Positions 25,369-37,216 of a stretch of 64,000 nucleotides of DNA are shown here, piece after piece (the first letter of the stretch is position 1; each line of letters starts with the position of its first letter). Position numbers and translations under genes: made by a program. The notes beneath the pieces are model-generated. The model was not told the DNA's origin. It ran no database searches and saw only the letters and a program-made list of their open reading frames with translations. The DNA is from Cymodocea nodosa (taxonomy: Eukaryota; Streptophyta; Magnoliopsida; Alismatales; Cymodoceaceae): assembly GCA_036874045.1 (NCBI GenBank), contig JAZBRI010000008.1, positions 9,687,001-9,751,000 of the forward strand, in the 5' to 3' direction.

Positions 25369-26356
25369 TTATTGTTTGATGTTGTAGGTGCAAGAGAAAA
25401 AAATGTGGAAAACTCTCAAGATTTGAGTAGAAAGGAGAATTAGGTCTTCAAAAATGGATAAACCAGATGAAGGAGAAATAAGACCTAAAAGCCCTTGATG
25501 ATTAAGCAAATTGTGAATTGTATCCATTCCTTGAAAATTGACAGGTCTACTGTAGATGATCTTCATTCCTTTATATTTATTGTAAAACAGATCCCTAGTT
25601 GCAGTAGATCTGAAATAATATACATCCGCAAGGATATTTGAAGAATAAGTGACTGGAACCTTTGGATCTTCATCTACTAGAGGGGTTTTAGAAGGTGGAG
25701 GAGATGGAGGAATAGAAGCAGAGCTCGAATCTGCATACAATCCTTGAATCACCATAAGAGTGTGAGGAGAAGGAATTAGATGAGATTCTACATTAGATGA
25801 AGGAGGAGGAGGTGTGAAGTCTTCTCTATTTACAAAAAGAAGTTTAGCAAAACTCAGATGAGAGGAGAGAGTTCTCTTTCTTCTCCTAGAGTATGTGAAT
25901 TAAGTTGTTGGAAGGGGAGATGTGGAAACTGTAGGCAAAACTAGATATGCAGAAATCAAGCAAGGAGTACTAGGAGCAATTTGGTGTAAAGTTCCAATGC
26001 TAATATCAGGAATTGGAGGATAAGTTCTACTAGCAATATGCTTGAAATCAACCCCTTTCGTAGGCAGAAAGAATTCTGGTGTAGTAGTAAATTTTTGCTT
26101 ATATGTCATATTAGAGGCAGTATGATAGCAAGCAAATTCAGAAGGTTCTTGAATTTTTATTCCTAGTTGCTCAGTGAGTTTATGTAGTAAAACTTGATTT
26201 CTCCTCCTTACTAGTGTATCTTGTAAGTGTAGGGCCATATGCAGGGCACGTCTCTCAAAGGCCCTAATATCCACCCCAATTCTGATGGAGAAAGAGCAAT
26301 ATTGATATCAGTAGATGGTATTCCAAAAAGGGTCTCCAAAAATTCTGAATCAATCC
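25369..26356 (-). repeat. Unit 27, 988 bp, D type, nonsense
   Basis: TAA at 25900-25902. Frames are 26274-25900 and 25755-25369. Private HKLTEQ. Confidence 0.95.
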
Positions 26357-27341
26357 TTATTGTTTGATGTTGTAGGTGCAAGAGAAAAAAATGTGGAAAA
26401 CTCTCAAGATTTGAGTAGAAAGGAGAATTAGGTCTTCAAAAATGGATAAACCAGATGAAGGAGAAATAAGACCTAAAAGCCCTTGATGATTAAGCAAATT
26501 GTGAATTGTATCCATTCCTTGAAAATTGACAGGTCTACTGTAGATGATCTTCATTCCTTTATATTTATTGTAAAACAGATCCCTAGTTGCAGTAGATCTG
26601 AAATAATATACATCCGCAAGGATATTTGAAGAATATGTGACTGGAACCTTTGGATCTTCATCTACTAGAGGGGTTTTAGAAGGTGGAGGAGATGGAGGAA
26701 TAGAAGCAGAGCTCGAATCTGCATACAATCCTTGAATCACCATAAGAGTGTGAGGAGAAGGAATTAGATGAGATTCTACATTAGATGGAGGAGGAGGTGT
26801 GAAGTCTTCTCTATTTACAAAAAGAAGTTTAGCAAAACTCAGATGAGAGGAGAGAGTTCTCTTTCTTCTCCTAGAGTATGTGAATTGAGTTGTTGGAAGG
26901 GGAGATGTGGAAACTGTAGGCAAAACTAGATATGCAGAAATCAAGCAAGGAGTACTAGGAGCAATTTGGTGTAAATTTCCAATGGTAATATCAGGAATTG
27001 GAGGATAAGTTCTTCTAGCAATATGCTGGAAATCAACCCCTTTCGTAGGCAGAAAGAATTCTGGTGTAGTAGTAAATTTTTGCTTATATGTCATATTAGA
27101 GGCAGTATGATAACAAGCAAATTCAGAAGGTTCTTGAATTTTTATTCCTAGTTGCTCACTGAGTTTATGTAGTAAAATTTGATTTCTCCTCCTTACTAGT
27201 GTATCTTGTAAGTGTAGGGCCATATGCAGGGCACGTCTCTCAAAGGCCCTAATATCCACCCCAATTCTGATGGAGAAAGAGCAATATTGATATCAGTAGA
27301 TGGTATTCCAAAAAGGGTCTCCAAAAATTCTCAATCAATCC
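26357..27341 (-). repeat. Unit 28, 985 bp, B type, intact ORF
   Basis: The frame is open 27259 to 26357 (300 codons). This is the cleanest B copy: no private protein change beyond subtype markers. Confidence 0.95.
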
Positions 27342-28329
27342 TTACTGTTTGATGTTGTAGGTGCAAGAGAAATAAATGTGGAAAACTCTTAAGATTTGAG
27401 TAGAAAGGAGAATTAGGTCTTCAAAAATGGATAAACCAGATGAAGGAGAAATAAGACCTAAAAGCCCTTGATGATTAAGCAAATTGTGAATTGTATCCAT
27501 TCCTTGAAAATTGACAGGTCTACGGTAGATGATCTTCATTCCTTTATATTTATTGGAAAACAGATCCCTAGTTGCAGTATATCTGAAATAATATACATCC
27601 GCAATGATATTTGAAGAATAAGTGACTGGAACCTTTGGATCTTCATCTACTAGAGGGGTTTTAGAAGGTGGAGGAGATGGAGGAATAGAAGCAGAGCTCG
27701 AATCTGCATACAATCCTTGAATCACCATAAGAGTGTGAGGAGAAGGAATTAGATGAGATTCTACATTAGATGAAGGAGGAGGAGGTGTGAAGTCTTCTCT
27801 ATTTACAAAAAGAAGTTTAGCAAAACTCAGATGAGAGGAGAGAGTTCTCTTTCTTCTCCTGGAGTATGTGAATTGAGTGGTTGGAAGGGGAGATGTGGAA
27901 ACTGTAGGCAAAACTAGAGATGCAGAAATCAAGCAAGGAGGACTAGGAGCAATTTGGTGTAAAGTTCCAATGCAAATATCAGGAATTAGAGGATGAGTTC
28001 TTCTAGCAATATGCTGGAAATCAACCCCTTTCGTAGGCAGAAAGAATTCCGGTGTAGTAGTAAATTTTTGCTTATATGTCATATTAGAGGCGGTATGATA
28101 ACAAGCAAATTCAGGAGGTTCTTGAATTTTTATTCCTAGTTGCTCACTGAGTTTATGTAGTAAAACTTGATTTCCCCTCCTTACTAGTATATCTTGTAAG
28201 TGTAGGGCCATATGCATGGCACGTCTCTCAAAGGCCCTAATATCCACCCCAATTCTGATGGAGAAAGAGCAATATTGATATCAGTAGATGGTATTCCAAA
28301 AAGGGTCTCCAAAAATTCTGAATCAATCC
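27342..28329 (-). repeat. Unit 29, 988 bp, A-prime, intact ORF
   Basis: The frame is open 28247 to 27342. First unit with PPEF plus FQHI. Private FRYTAT (BglII-like site lost) and FSNKYKG. Confidence 0.95.
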
Positions 28330-29317
28330 TTACTGTTTGATGTTGTAGGTGCAAGAGAAATAAATGTGGAAAACTCTTAAGATTTGAGTAGAAAGGAGAA
28401 TTAGGTCTTCAAAAATGGATAAACCAGATGAAGTAGAAATAAGACCTAAAAGCCCTTGATGATTAAGCAAATTGTGAATTGTATCCATTCCTTGAAAATT
28501 GACAGGTCTACGGTAGATGATCTTCATTCCTTTATATTTATTGTAAAACAGATCCCTAGTTGCAGTAGATCTGAAATAATATACATCCGCAATGATATTT
28601 GAAGAATAAGTGACTGGAACCTTTGGATCTTCATCTACTAGAGGGGTTTTAGAAGGTGGAGGAGATGGAGGAATAGAAGCAGAGCTCGAATCTGCATACA
28701 ATCCTTGAATCACCATAAGAGTGTGAGGAGAAGGAATTAGATGAGATTCTACATTAGATGAAGGAGGAGGAGGTGTGAAGTCTTCTCTATTTACAAAAAG
28801 AAGTTTAGCAAAACTCAGATGAGAGGAGAGAGTTCTCTTTCTTCTCCTAGAGTATGTGAATTGAGTGGTTGGAAGGGGAGATGTGGAAACTGTAGGCAAA
28901 ACTAGAGATGCAGAAATCAAGCAAGGAGGACTAGGAGCAATTTGGTGTAAAGTTCCAATGCAAATATCAGGAATTAGAGGATGAGTTCTTCTAGCAATAT
29001 GCTGGAAATCAACCCCTTTCGTAGGCAGAAAGAATTCCGGTGTAGTAGTAAATTTTTGCTTATATGTCATATTAGAGGCGGTATGATAACAAGCAAATTC
29101 AGGAGGTTCTTGAATTTTTATTCCTAGTTGCTCACTGAGTTTATGTAGTAAAACTTGATTTCCCCACCTTACTAGTATATCTTGTAAGTGTAGGGCCATA
29201 TGCATGGCACGTCTCTCAAAGGCCCTAATATCCACCCCAATTCTGATGGAGAAAGAGCAATATTGATATCAGTAGATGGTATTCCAAAAAGGGTCTCCAA
29301 AAATTCTGAATCAATCC
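28330..29317 (-). repeat. Unit 30, 988 bp, A-prime, intact ORF
   Basis: The frame is open 29235 to 28330. Private VRWGNQ and ISTSSG. Confidence 0.95.
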
Positions 29318-30304
29318 TTACTGTTTGATGTTGTAGGTGCAAGAGAAATAAATGTGGAAAACTCTTAAGATTTGAGTAGAAAGGAGAATTAGGTCTTCAA
29401 AAATGGATAAACCAGATGAAGGAGAAATAAGACCTAAAAGCCCTTGATGATTAAGCAAATTGTGAATTGTATCCATTCCTTGAAAATTGACAGGTCTACG
29501 GTAGATGATCTTCATTCCTTTATATTTATTGTAAAACAGATCCCTAGTTGCAGTAGATCTGAAATAATATACATCTGCAATGATATTTGAAGAATAAGTG
29601 ACTGGAACCTTTGGATCTTCATCTACTAGAGGGGTTTTAGAAGGTGGAGGAGATGGAGGAATAGAAGCAGAGCTCGAATCTGCATACAATCCTTGAATCA
29701 CCATAAGAGTGTGAGGAGAAGGAATTAGATGAGATTCTACATTAGATGAAGGAGGAGGAGGTGTGAAGTCTTCTCTATTTACAAAAAGAAGTTTAGCAAA
29801 ACTCAGATGAGAGGAGAGAGTTCTCTTTCTTCTCCTAGAGTATGTGAATTGAGTTGTTGGAAGGGGAGATGTGGAAACTGTAGGCAAAACTAGATATGCA
29901 GAAATCAAGCAAGGAGTACTAGGAGCAATTTGGTGTAAATTTCCAATGGTAATATCAGGAATTGGAGGATAAGTTTTCTAGCAATATGCTGGAAATCAAC
30001 CCCTTTCGTAGGCAGAAAGAATTCTGGTGTAGTAGTAAATTTTTGCTTATATGTCATATTAGTGGCAGTACGATAACAAGCAAATTCAGAAGGTTCTTGA
30101 ATTTTTATTCCTAGTTGCTCATTGAGTTTATGTAGTAAAATTCGATTTCTCCTCCTTACTAGTGTATCTTGTAAGTGTAGGGCCATATGCAGGGCACGTC
30201 TCTCAAAGGCCCTAATATCCACCCCAATTCTGATGGAGAAAGAGCAATATTGATATCAGTAGATGGTATTCCAAAAAGGGTCTCCCAAAATTCTGAATCA
30301 ATCC
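29318..30304 (-). repeat. Unit 31, 987 bp, A-left/B-right mosaic, frameshifted
   Basis: One base is lost near 29975. Frames are 30222-29905 and 29908-29318. PPPPSSN (A) is joined to TIGNL-type DNA (B). Shares catctgcaatg with unit 40. Confidence 0.95.
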
Positions 30305-31292
30305 TTACTGTTTGATGTTGTAGGTGCAAGAGAAATAAATGTGGAAAACTCTTAAGATTTGAGTAGAAAGGAGAATTAGGTCTTCAAAAATGGATAAACT
30401 AGATGAAGGAGAAATAAGACCTAAAAGCCCTTGATGATTAAGCAAATTGTGAATTGTATCCATTCCTTGATAATTGACAGGTCTACGGTAGATGATCTTC
30501 ATTCCTTTATATTTATTGTAAAACAGATCCCTAGTTGCAGTAGATCTGAAATAATATACATCCGCAATGATATTTGAAGAATATGTGACTGGAACCTTTG
30601 GATCTTCATCTACTAGAGGGGTTTTAGAAGGTGGAGGAGATGGAGGAATAGAAGCAGAGCTCGAATCTGCATACAATCCTTGAATCACCATAAGAGTGTG
30701 AGGAGAAGGAATTAGATGAGATTCTACATTAGATGAAGGAGGAGGAGGTGTGAAGTCTTCTCTATTTACAAAAAGAAGTTTAGCAAAACTCAGATGAGAG
30801 GAGAGAGCTCTCTTTCTTCTCCTAGAGTATGTGAATTGAGTGGTTGGAAGGGGAGATGTGGAAACTGTAGGCAAAACTAGAGATGCAGAAATCAAGCAAG
30901 GAGGACTAGGAGCAATTTGGTGTAAAGTTCCAATGCAAATATCAGGAATTAGAGGATGAGTTCTTCTAGCAATATGCTTGAAATCAACCCCTTTCGTAGG
31001 CAGAAAGAATTCCGGTGTAGTAGTAAATTTTTGCTTATATGTCATATTAGAGGCGGTATGATAACAAGCAAATTCAGAAGGTTCTTGAATTTTTATTCCT
31101 AGTTGCTCACTGAGTTTATGTAGTAAAACTTGATTTCCCCTCCTTACTAGTATATCTTGTAAGTGTAGGGCCACATGCATGGCACGTCTCTCAAAGGCCC
31201 TAATATCCACCCCAATTCTGATGGAGAAAGAGCAATATTGATATCAGTAGATGGTATTCCGAAAAGGGTCTCCAAAAATTCTGAATCAATCC
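30305..31292 (-). repeat. Unit 32, 988 bp, A type, intact ORF
   Basis: The frame is open 31210 to 30305. AMHVAL, RKRALSS, VNYQGMD and SSSLS, all shared with unit 41. Confidence 0.95.
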
Positions 31293-32276
31293 TTATTGTT
31301 TGATGTTGTAGGTGCAAGAGAAATAAATGTGGAAAACTCTCAAGATTTGAGTAGAAACGAGAATTAGGTCTTCAAAAATGGATAAACCAGATGAAGGAGA
31401 AATAAGACCTAAAAGCCCTTGATGATTAAGCAAATTGTGAATTGTATCCATTCCTTGAAAATTGACAGGTCTACTGTAGATGATCTTCATTCCTTTATAT
31501 TTATTGTAAAACAGATCCCTAGTTGCAGTAGATCTGAAATAATATACATCGGCAAGGATATTTGAAGAATATGTGACTGGAACCTTTGGATCTTCATCTA
31601 CTACAGGGGTTTTAGAAGGTGGAGGAGATGGAGGAATAGAAGCAGAGCTCGAATCTGCATACAATCCTTGAATCACCATAAGAGTGTGAGGAGAAGGAAT
31701 TAGATGAGATTCTACATTAGATGGAGGAGGAGGTGTGAAGTCTTCTCTATTTACAAAAAGAAGTTTAGCAAAACTCAGATGAGAGGAGAGAGTTCTCTTT
31801 CTTCTCCTAGAGTATGTGAATTGAGTTGTTGGAAGGGGAGATGTGGAAACTGTAGGCAAAACTAGATATGCAGAAATCAAGCAAGGAGTACTAGGAGCAA
31901 TTTGGTGTAAATTTCCAATGGTAATATCAGGAATTGGAGGATAAGTTTTCTAGCAATATGCTGGAAATCAACCCCTTTCGTAGGCAGAAAGAATTCTGGT
32001 GTAGTAGTAAATTTTTGCTTATATGTCATATTAGTGGCAGTACGATAACAAGCAAATTCAGAAGGTTCTTGAATTTTTATTCCTAGTTGCTCATTGAGTT
32101 TATGTAGTAAAATTCGATTTCTCCTCCTTACTAGTGTATCTTGTAAGTGTAGGGCCATATGCAGGGCACGTCTCTCAAAGGCCCTAATATCCACCCCAAT
32201 TCTGATGGAGAAAGAGCAATATTGATATCAGTAGATGGTATTCCAAAAAGGGTCTCCAAAAATTCTGAATCAATCC
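31293..32276 (-). repeat. Unit 33, 984 bp, B type, frameshifted
   Basis: One base is lost near 31947. Frames are 32194-31877 and 31880-31293. Confidence 0.95.
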
Positions 32277-33264
32277 TTACTGTTTGATGTTGTAGGTGCA
32301 AGAGAAATAAATGTGGAAAACTCTTAAGATTTGAGTAGAAAGGAGAATTAGGTCTTCAAAAATGGATAAACCAGATGAAGGAGAAATAAGACCTAAAAGC
32401 CCTTGATGATTAAGCAAATTGTGAATTGTATCCATTCCTTGAAAATTGACAGGTCTACGGTAGATGATCTTCATTCCTTTATATTTATTGTAAAACAGAT
32501 CCCTAGTTGCAGTAGATCTGAAATAATATACATCCGCAATGATATTTGAAGAATAAGTGACTGGAACCTTTGGATCTTCATCTACTAGAGGGGTTTTAGA
32601 AGGTGGAGGAGATGGAGGAATAGAAGCAGAGCTCGAATCTGCATACAATCCTTGAATCACCATAAGAGTGTGAGGAGAAGGAATTAGATGAGATTCTACA
32701 TTAGATGAAGGAGGAGGAGGTGTGAAGTCTTCTCTATTTACAAAAAGAAGTTTAGCAAAACTCAGATGAGAGGAGAGAGTTCTCTTTCTTCTCCTAGAGT
32801 ATGTGAATTGAGTGGTTGGAAGGGGAGATGTGGAAACTGTAGGCAAAACTAGAGATGCAGAAATCAAGCAAGGAGGACTAGGAGCAATTTGGTGTAAAGT
32901 TCCAATGCAAATATCAGGAATTAGAGGATGAGTTCTTCTAGCAATATGCTGGAAATCAACCCCTTTCGTAGGCAGAAAGAATTCCGGTGTAGTAGTAAAT
33001 TTTTGCTTATATGTCATATTAGAGGCGGTATGATAACAAGCAAATTCAGGAGGTTCTTGAATTTTTATTCCTAGTTGCTCACTGAGTTTATGTAGTAAAA
33101 CTTGATTTCCCCTCCTTACTAGTATATCTTGTAAGTGTAGGGCCATATGCATGGCACGTCTCTCAAAGGCCCTAATATCCACCCCAATTCTGATGGAGAA
33201 AGAGCAATATTGATATCAGTAGATGGTATTCCAAAAAGGGTCTCCAAAAATTCTGAATCAATCC
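32277..33264 (-). repeat. Unit 34, 988 bp, A-prime, intact ORF
   Basis: The frame is open 33182 to 32277. First of the six-unit homogenised block. Confidence 0.96.
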
Positions 33265-33328
33265 TTACTGTTTGATGTTGTAGGTGCAAGAGAAATAAAT
33301 GTGGAAAACTCTTAAGATTTGAGTAGAA
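33173..33328 (-). pseudogene. Second-frame gag-like segment spanning the monomer junction (52 codons)
   Basis: This reference-copy segment runs across the boundary between two units. The minus-strand frame one base off the main ORF is open for 52 codons. It reads FYSNLKSF, then IDSEFLETLFGIPSTDI, then ending SPSELGWIL. The pattern of FY-N-L followed by a Glu/Leu-rich 'ETLFGIP' block is what I expect directly after the RPVNFQGMD region in plant gag-like proteins. It therefore looks like displaced coding sequence and not chance. It overlaps the 3' end of the main ORF and the 82-bp gap between consecutive ORFs. All units I inspected keep this stretch open. Confidence 0.5.
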
Positions 33329-34170
33329 AGGAGAATTAGGTCTTCAAAAATGGATAAACCAGATGAAGGAGAAATAAGACCTAAAAGCCCTTGATGATTA
33401 AGCAAATTGTGAATTGTATCCATTCCTTGAAAATTGACAGGTCTACGGTAGATGATCTTCATTCCTTTATATTTATTGTAAAACAGATCCCTAGTTGCAG
33501 TAGATCTGAAATAATATACATCCGCAATGATATTTGAAGAATAAGTGACTGGAACCTTTGGATCTTCATCTACTAGAGGGGTTTTAGAAGGTGGAGGAGA
33601 TGGAGGAATAGAAGCAGAGCTCGAATCTGCATACAATCCTTGAATCACCATAAGAGTGTGAGGAGAAGGAATTAGATGAGATTCTACATTAGATGAAGGA
33701 GGAGGAGGTGTGAAGTCTTCTCTATTTACAAAAAGAAGTTTAGCAAAACTCAGATGAGAGGAGAGAGTTCTCTTTCTTCTCCTAGAGTATGTGAATTGAG
33801 TGGTTGGAAGGGGAGATGTGGAAACTGTAGGCAAAACTAGAGATGCAGAAATCAAGCAAGGAGGACTAGGAGCAATTTGGTGTAAAGTTCCAATGCAAAT
33901 ATCAGGAATTAGAGGATGAGTTCTTCTAGCAATATGCTGGAAATCAACCCCTTTCGTAGGCAGAAAGAATTCCGGTGTAGTAGTAAATTTTTGCTTATAT
34001 GTCATATTAGAGGCGGTATGATAACAAGCAAATTCAGGAGGTTCTTGAATTTTTATTCCTAGTTGCTCACTGAGTTTATGTAGTAAAACTTGATTTCCCC
34101 TCCTTACTAGTATATCTTGTAAGTGTAGGGCCATATGCATGGCACGTCTCTCAAAGGCCCTAATATCCAC
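33265..34170 (-). pseudogene. Representative monomer ORF (301 codons), gag-like retroelement-derived fragment
   Basis: This unit is used as the reference copy. The minus-strand frame opens at a GTG (plus-strand cac at 34168-34170) and ends at TAA (33265-33267). GTG is not a normal nuclear start; the first ATG is at residue 11. Features in order: residues 1-100 have no domain I can name; 130-134 are a basic SRRRKR patch that could act as a nuclear signal; 155-208 are low-complexity Pro/Ser (PPPPSS, PPSPPPSKTP); 221-276 (FRSTATRDLFYNKYKG, then RPVNFQGMD) resemble the gag-like / putative plant transposon protein segment of plant LTR retrotransposons. The last ~20 residues read as an out-of-frame tail, because the family-like sequence continues in another frame. 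There is no zinc knuckle, protease, RT or integrase. No promoter or poly(A) signal is evident. I judge it non-functional; the gag relationship is from memory of family motifs, without a search. Confidence 0.55.
33698..33709 (+). other. (GGA)n G-rich motif, representative copy
   Basis: The plus strand reads GGAGGAGGAGGT here, within a longer purine-rich stretch. Four GG steps with one-base loops resemble d(GGA)4, a sequence known to form a two-tetrad quadruplex in vitro. The motif sits in the codons for the PPPP stretch and recurs once per monomer in both 988- and 985-bp types. It is damaged at about 5087, 59334 and 60322. Function is unknown. Confidence 0.4.
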
Positions 34171-34252
34171 CCCAATTCTGATGGAGAAAGAGCAATATTG
34201 ATATCAGTAGATGGTATTCCAAAAAGGGTCTCCAAAAATTCTGAATCAATCC

Positions 34253-35240
34253 TTACTGTTTGATGTTGTAGGTGCAAGAGAAATAAATGTGGAAAACTCT
34301 TAAGATTTGAGTAGAAAGGAGAATTAGGTCTTCAAAAATGGATAAACCAGATGAAGGAGAAATAAGACCTAAAAGCCCTTGATGATTAAGCAAATTGTGA
34401 ATTGTATCCATTCCTTGAAAATTGACAGGTCTACGGTAGATGATCTTCATTCCTTTATATTTATTGTAAAACAGATCCCTAGTTGCAGTAGATCTGAAAT
34501 AATATACATCCGCAATGATATTTGAAGAATAAGTGACTGGAACCTTTGGATCTTCATCTACTAGAGGGGTTTTAGAAGGTGGAGGAGATGGAGGAATAGA
34601 AGCAGAGCTCGAATCTGCATACAATCCTTGAATCACCATAAGAGTGTGAGGAGAAGGAATTAGATGAGATTCTACATTAGATGAAGGAGGAGGAGGTGTG
34701 AAGTCTTCTCTATTTACAAAAAGAAGTTTAGCAAAACTCAGATGAGAGGAGAGAGTTCTCTTTCTTCTCCTAGAGTATGTGAATTGAGTGGTTGGAAGGG
34801 GAGATGTGGAAACTGTAGGCAAAACTAGAGATGCAGAAATCAAGCAAGGAGGACTAGGAGCAATTTGGTGTAAAGTTCCAATGCAAATATCAGGAATTAG
34901 AGGATGAGTTCTTCTAGCAATATGCTGGAAATCAACCCCTTTCGTAGGCAGAAAGAATTCCGGTGTAGTAGTAAATTTTTGCTTATATGTCATATTAGAG
35001 GCGGTATGATAACAAGCAAATTCAGAAGGTTCTTGAATTTTTATTCCTAGTTGCTCACTGAGTTTATGTAGTAAAACTTGATTTCCCCTCCTTACTAGTA
35101 TATCTTGTAAGTGTAGGGCCATATGCATGGCACGTCTCTCAAAGGCCCTAATATCCACCCCAATTCTGATGGAGAAAGAGCAATATTGATATCAGTAGAT
35201 GGTATTCCAAAAAGGGTCTCCAAAAATTCTGAATCAATCC
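34253..35240 (-). repeat. Unit 36, 988 bp, A-prime variant, intact ORF
   Basis: The frame is open 35158 to 34253. Keeps PSEF (cagaaggttc near 35023) inside a PPEF block. Confidence 0.96.
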
Positions 35241-36228
35241 TTACTGTTTGATGTTGTAGGTGCAAGAGAAATAAATGTGGAAAACTCTTAAGATTTGAGT
35301 AGAAAGGAGAATTAGGTCTTCAAAAATGGATAAACCAGATGAAGGAGAAATAAGACCTAAAAGCCCTTGATGATTAAGCAAATTGTGAATTGTATCCATT
35401 CCTTGAAAATTGACAGGTCTACGGTAGATGATCTTCATTCCTTTATATTTATTGTAAAACAGATCCCTAGTTGCAGTAGATCTGAAATAATATACATCCG
35501 CAATGATATTTGAAGAATAAGTGACTGGAACCTTTGGATCTTCATCTACTAGAGGGGTTTTAGAAGGTGGAGGAGATGGAGGAATAGAAGCAGAGCTCGA
35601 ATCTGCATACAATCCTTGAATCACCATAAGAGTGTGAGGAGAAGGAATTAGATGAGATTCTACATTAGATGAAGGAGGAGGAGGTGTGAAGTCTTCTCTA
35701 TTTACAAAAAGAAGTTTAGCAAAACTCAGATGAGAGGAGAGAGTTCTCTTTCTTCTCCTAGAGTATGTGAATTGAGTGGTTGGAAGGGGAGATGTGGAAA
35801 CTGTAGGCAAAACTAGAGATGCAGAAATCAAGCAAGGAGGACTAGGAGCAATTTGGTGTAAAGTTCCAATGCAAATATCAGGAATTAGAGGATGAGTTCT
35901 TCTAGCAATATGCTGGAAATCAACCCCTTTCGTAGGCAGAAAGAATTCCGGTGTAGTAGTAAATTTTTGCTTATATGTCATATTAGAGGCGGTATGATAA
36001 CAAGCAAATTCAGGAGGTTCTTGAATTTTTATTCCTAGTTGCTCACTGAGTTTATGTAGTAAAACTTGATTTCCCCTCCTTACTAGTATATCTTGTAAGT
36101 GTAGGGCCATATGCATGGCACGTCTCTCAAAGGCCCTAATATCCACCCCAATTCTGATGGAGAAAGAGCAATATTGATATCAGTAGATGGTATTCCAAAA
36201 AGGGTCTCCAAAAATTCTGAATCAATCC
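35241..36228 (-). repeat. Unit 37, 988 bp, A-prime, intact ORF
   Basis: The frame is open 36146 to 35241. No private protein change. Confidence 0.96.
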
Positions 36229-37216
36229 TTACTGTTTGATGTTGTAGGTGCAAGAGAAATAAATGTGGAAAACTCTTAAGATTTGAGTAGAAAGGAGAAT
36301 TAGGTCTTCAAAAATGGATAAACCAGATGAAGGAGAAATAAGACCTAAAAGCCCTTGATGATTAAGCAAATTGTGAATTGTATCCATTCCTTGAAAATTG
36401 ACAGGTCTACGGTAGATGATCTTCATTCCTTTATATTTATTGTAAAACAGATCCCTAGTTGCAGTAGATCTGAAATAATATACATCCGCAATGATATTTG
36501 AAGAATAAGTGACTGGAACCTTTGGATCTTCATCTACTAGAGGGGTTTTAGAAGGTGGAGGAGATGGAGGAATAGAAGCAGAGCTCGAATCTGCATACAA
36601 TCCTTGAATCACCATAAGAGTGTGAGGAGAAGGAATTAGATGAGATTCTACATTAGATGAAGGAGGAGGAGGTGTGAAGTCTTCTCTATTTACAAAAAGA
36701 AGTTTAGCAAAACTCAGATGAGAGGAGAGAGTTCTCTTTCTTCTCCTAGAGTATGTGAATTGAGTGGTTGGAAGGGGAGATGTGGAAACTGTAGGCAAAA
36801 CTAGAGATGCAGAAATCAAGCAAGGAGGACTAGGAGCAATTTGGTGTAAAGTTCCAATGCAAATATCAGGAATTAGAGGATGAGTTCTTCTAGCAATATG
36901 CTGGAAATCAACCCCTTTCGTAGGCAGAAAGAATTCCGGTGTAGTAGTAAATTTTTGCTTATATGTCATATTAGAGGCGGTATGATAACAAGCAAATTCA
37001 GGAGGTTCTTGAATTTTTATTCCTAGTTGCTCACTGAGTTTATGTAGTAAAACTTGATTTCCCCTCCTTACTAGTATATCTTGTAAGTGTAGGGCCATAT
37101 GCATGGCACGTCTCTCAAAGGCCCTAATATCCACCCCAATTCTGATGGAGAAAGAGCAATATTGATATCAGTAGATGGTATTCCAAAAAGGGTCTCCAAA
37201 AATTCTGAATCAATCC
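36229..37216 (-). repeat. Unit 38, 988 bp, A-prime, intact ORF
   Basis: The frame is open 37134 to 36229. No private protein change. Confidence 0.96.

Larger units (their letters stand above)
29318..32276. repeat. Three-unit cassette, copy 1 (987+988+984)
   Basis: This copy has a 987-bp mosaic, an A unit with AMHVAL / RKRALSS / VNYQGMD / PSSSLS, and a 984-bp B unit. The same trio with the same private changes recurs at 38205-41163, offset 8887. Confidence 0.88.
33265..34252 (-). repeat. Unit 35, 988 bp, A-prime, intact ORF (reference copy)
   Basis: The frame is open 34170 to 33265. Identical in translation to units 34, 37, 38 and 39. Confidence 0.96.

Noticed and set aside
33580..33615. Polypurine tract / LTR edge of a retrotransposon
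   Set aside because: Purine-rich ggtggaggagatgg lies within coding sequence for a Pro-rich linker; no LTR, TG...CA ends, primer-binding site or target-site duplication is present.
33948..33970. CENP-B-box-like site (tttcgtaggcagaaaga, once per unit)
   Set aside because: It has TTCG and some flanking agreement but lacks the required A after the four-base spacer and the CGGG core, and plants lack a proven CENP-B box system.
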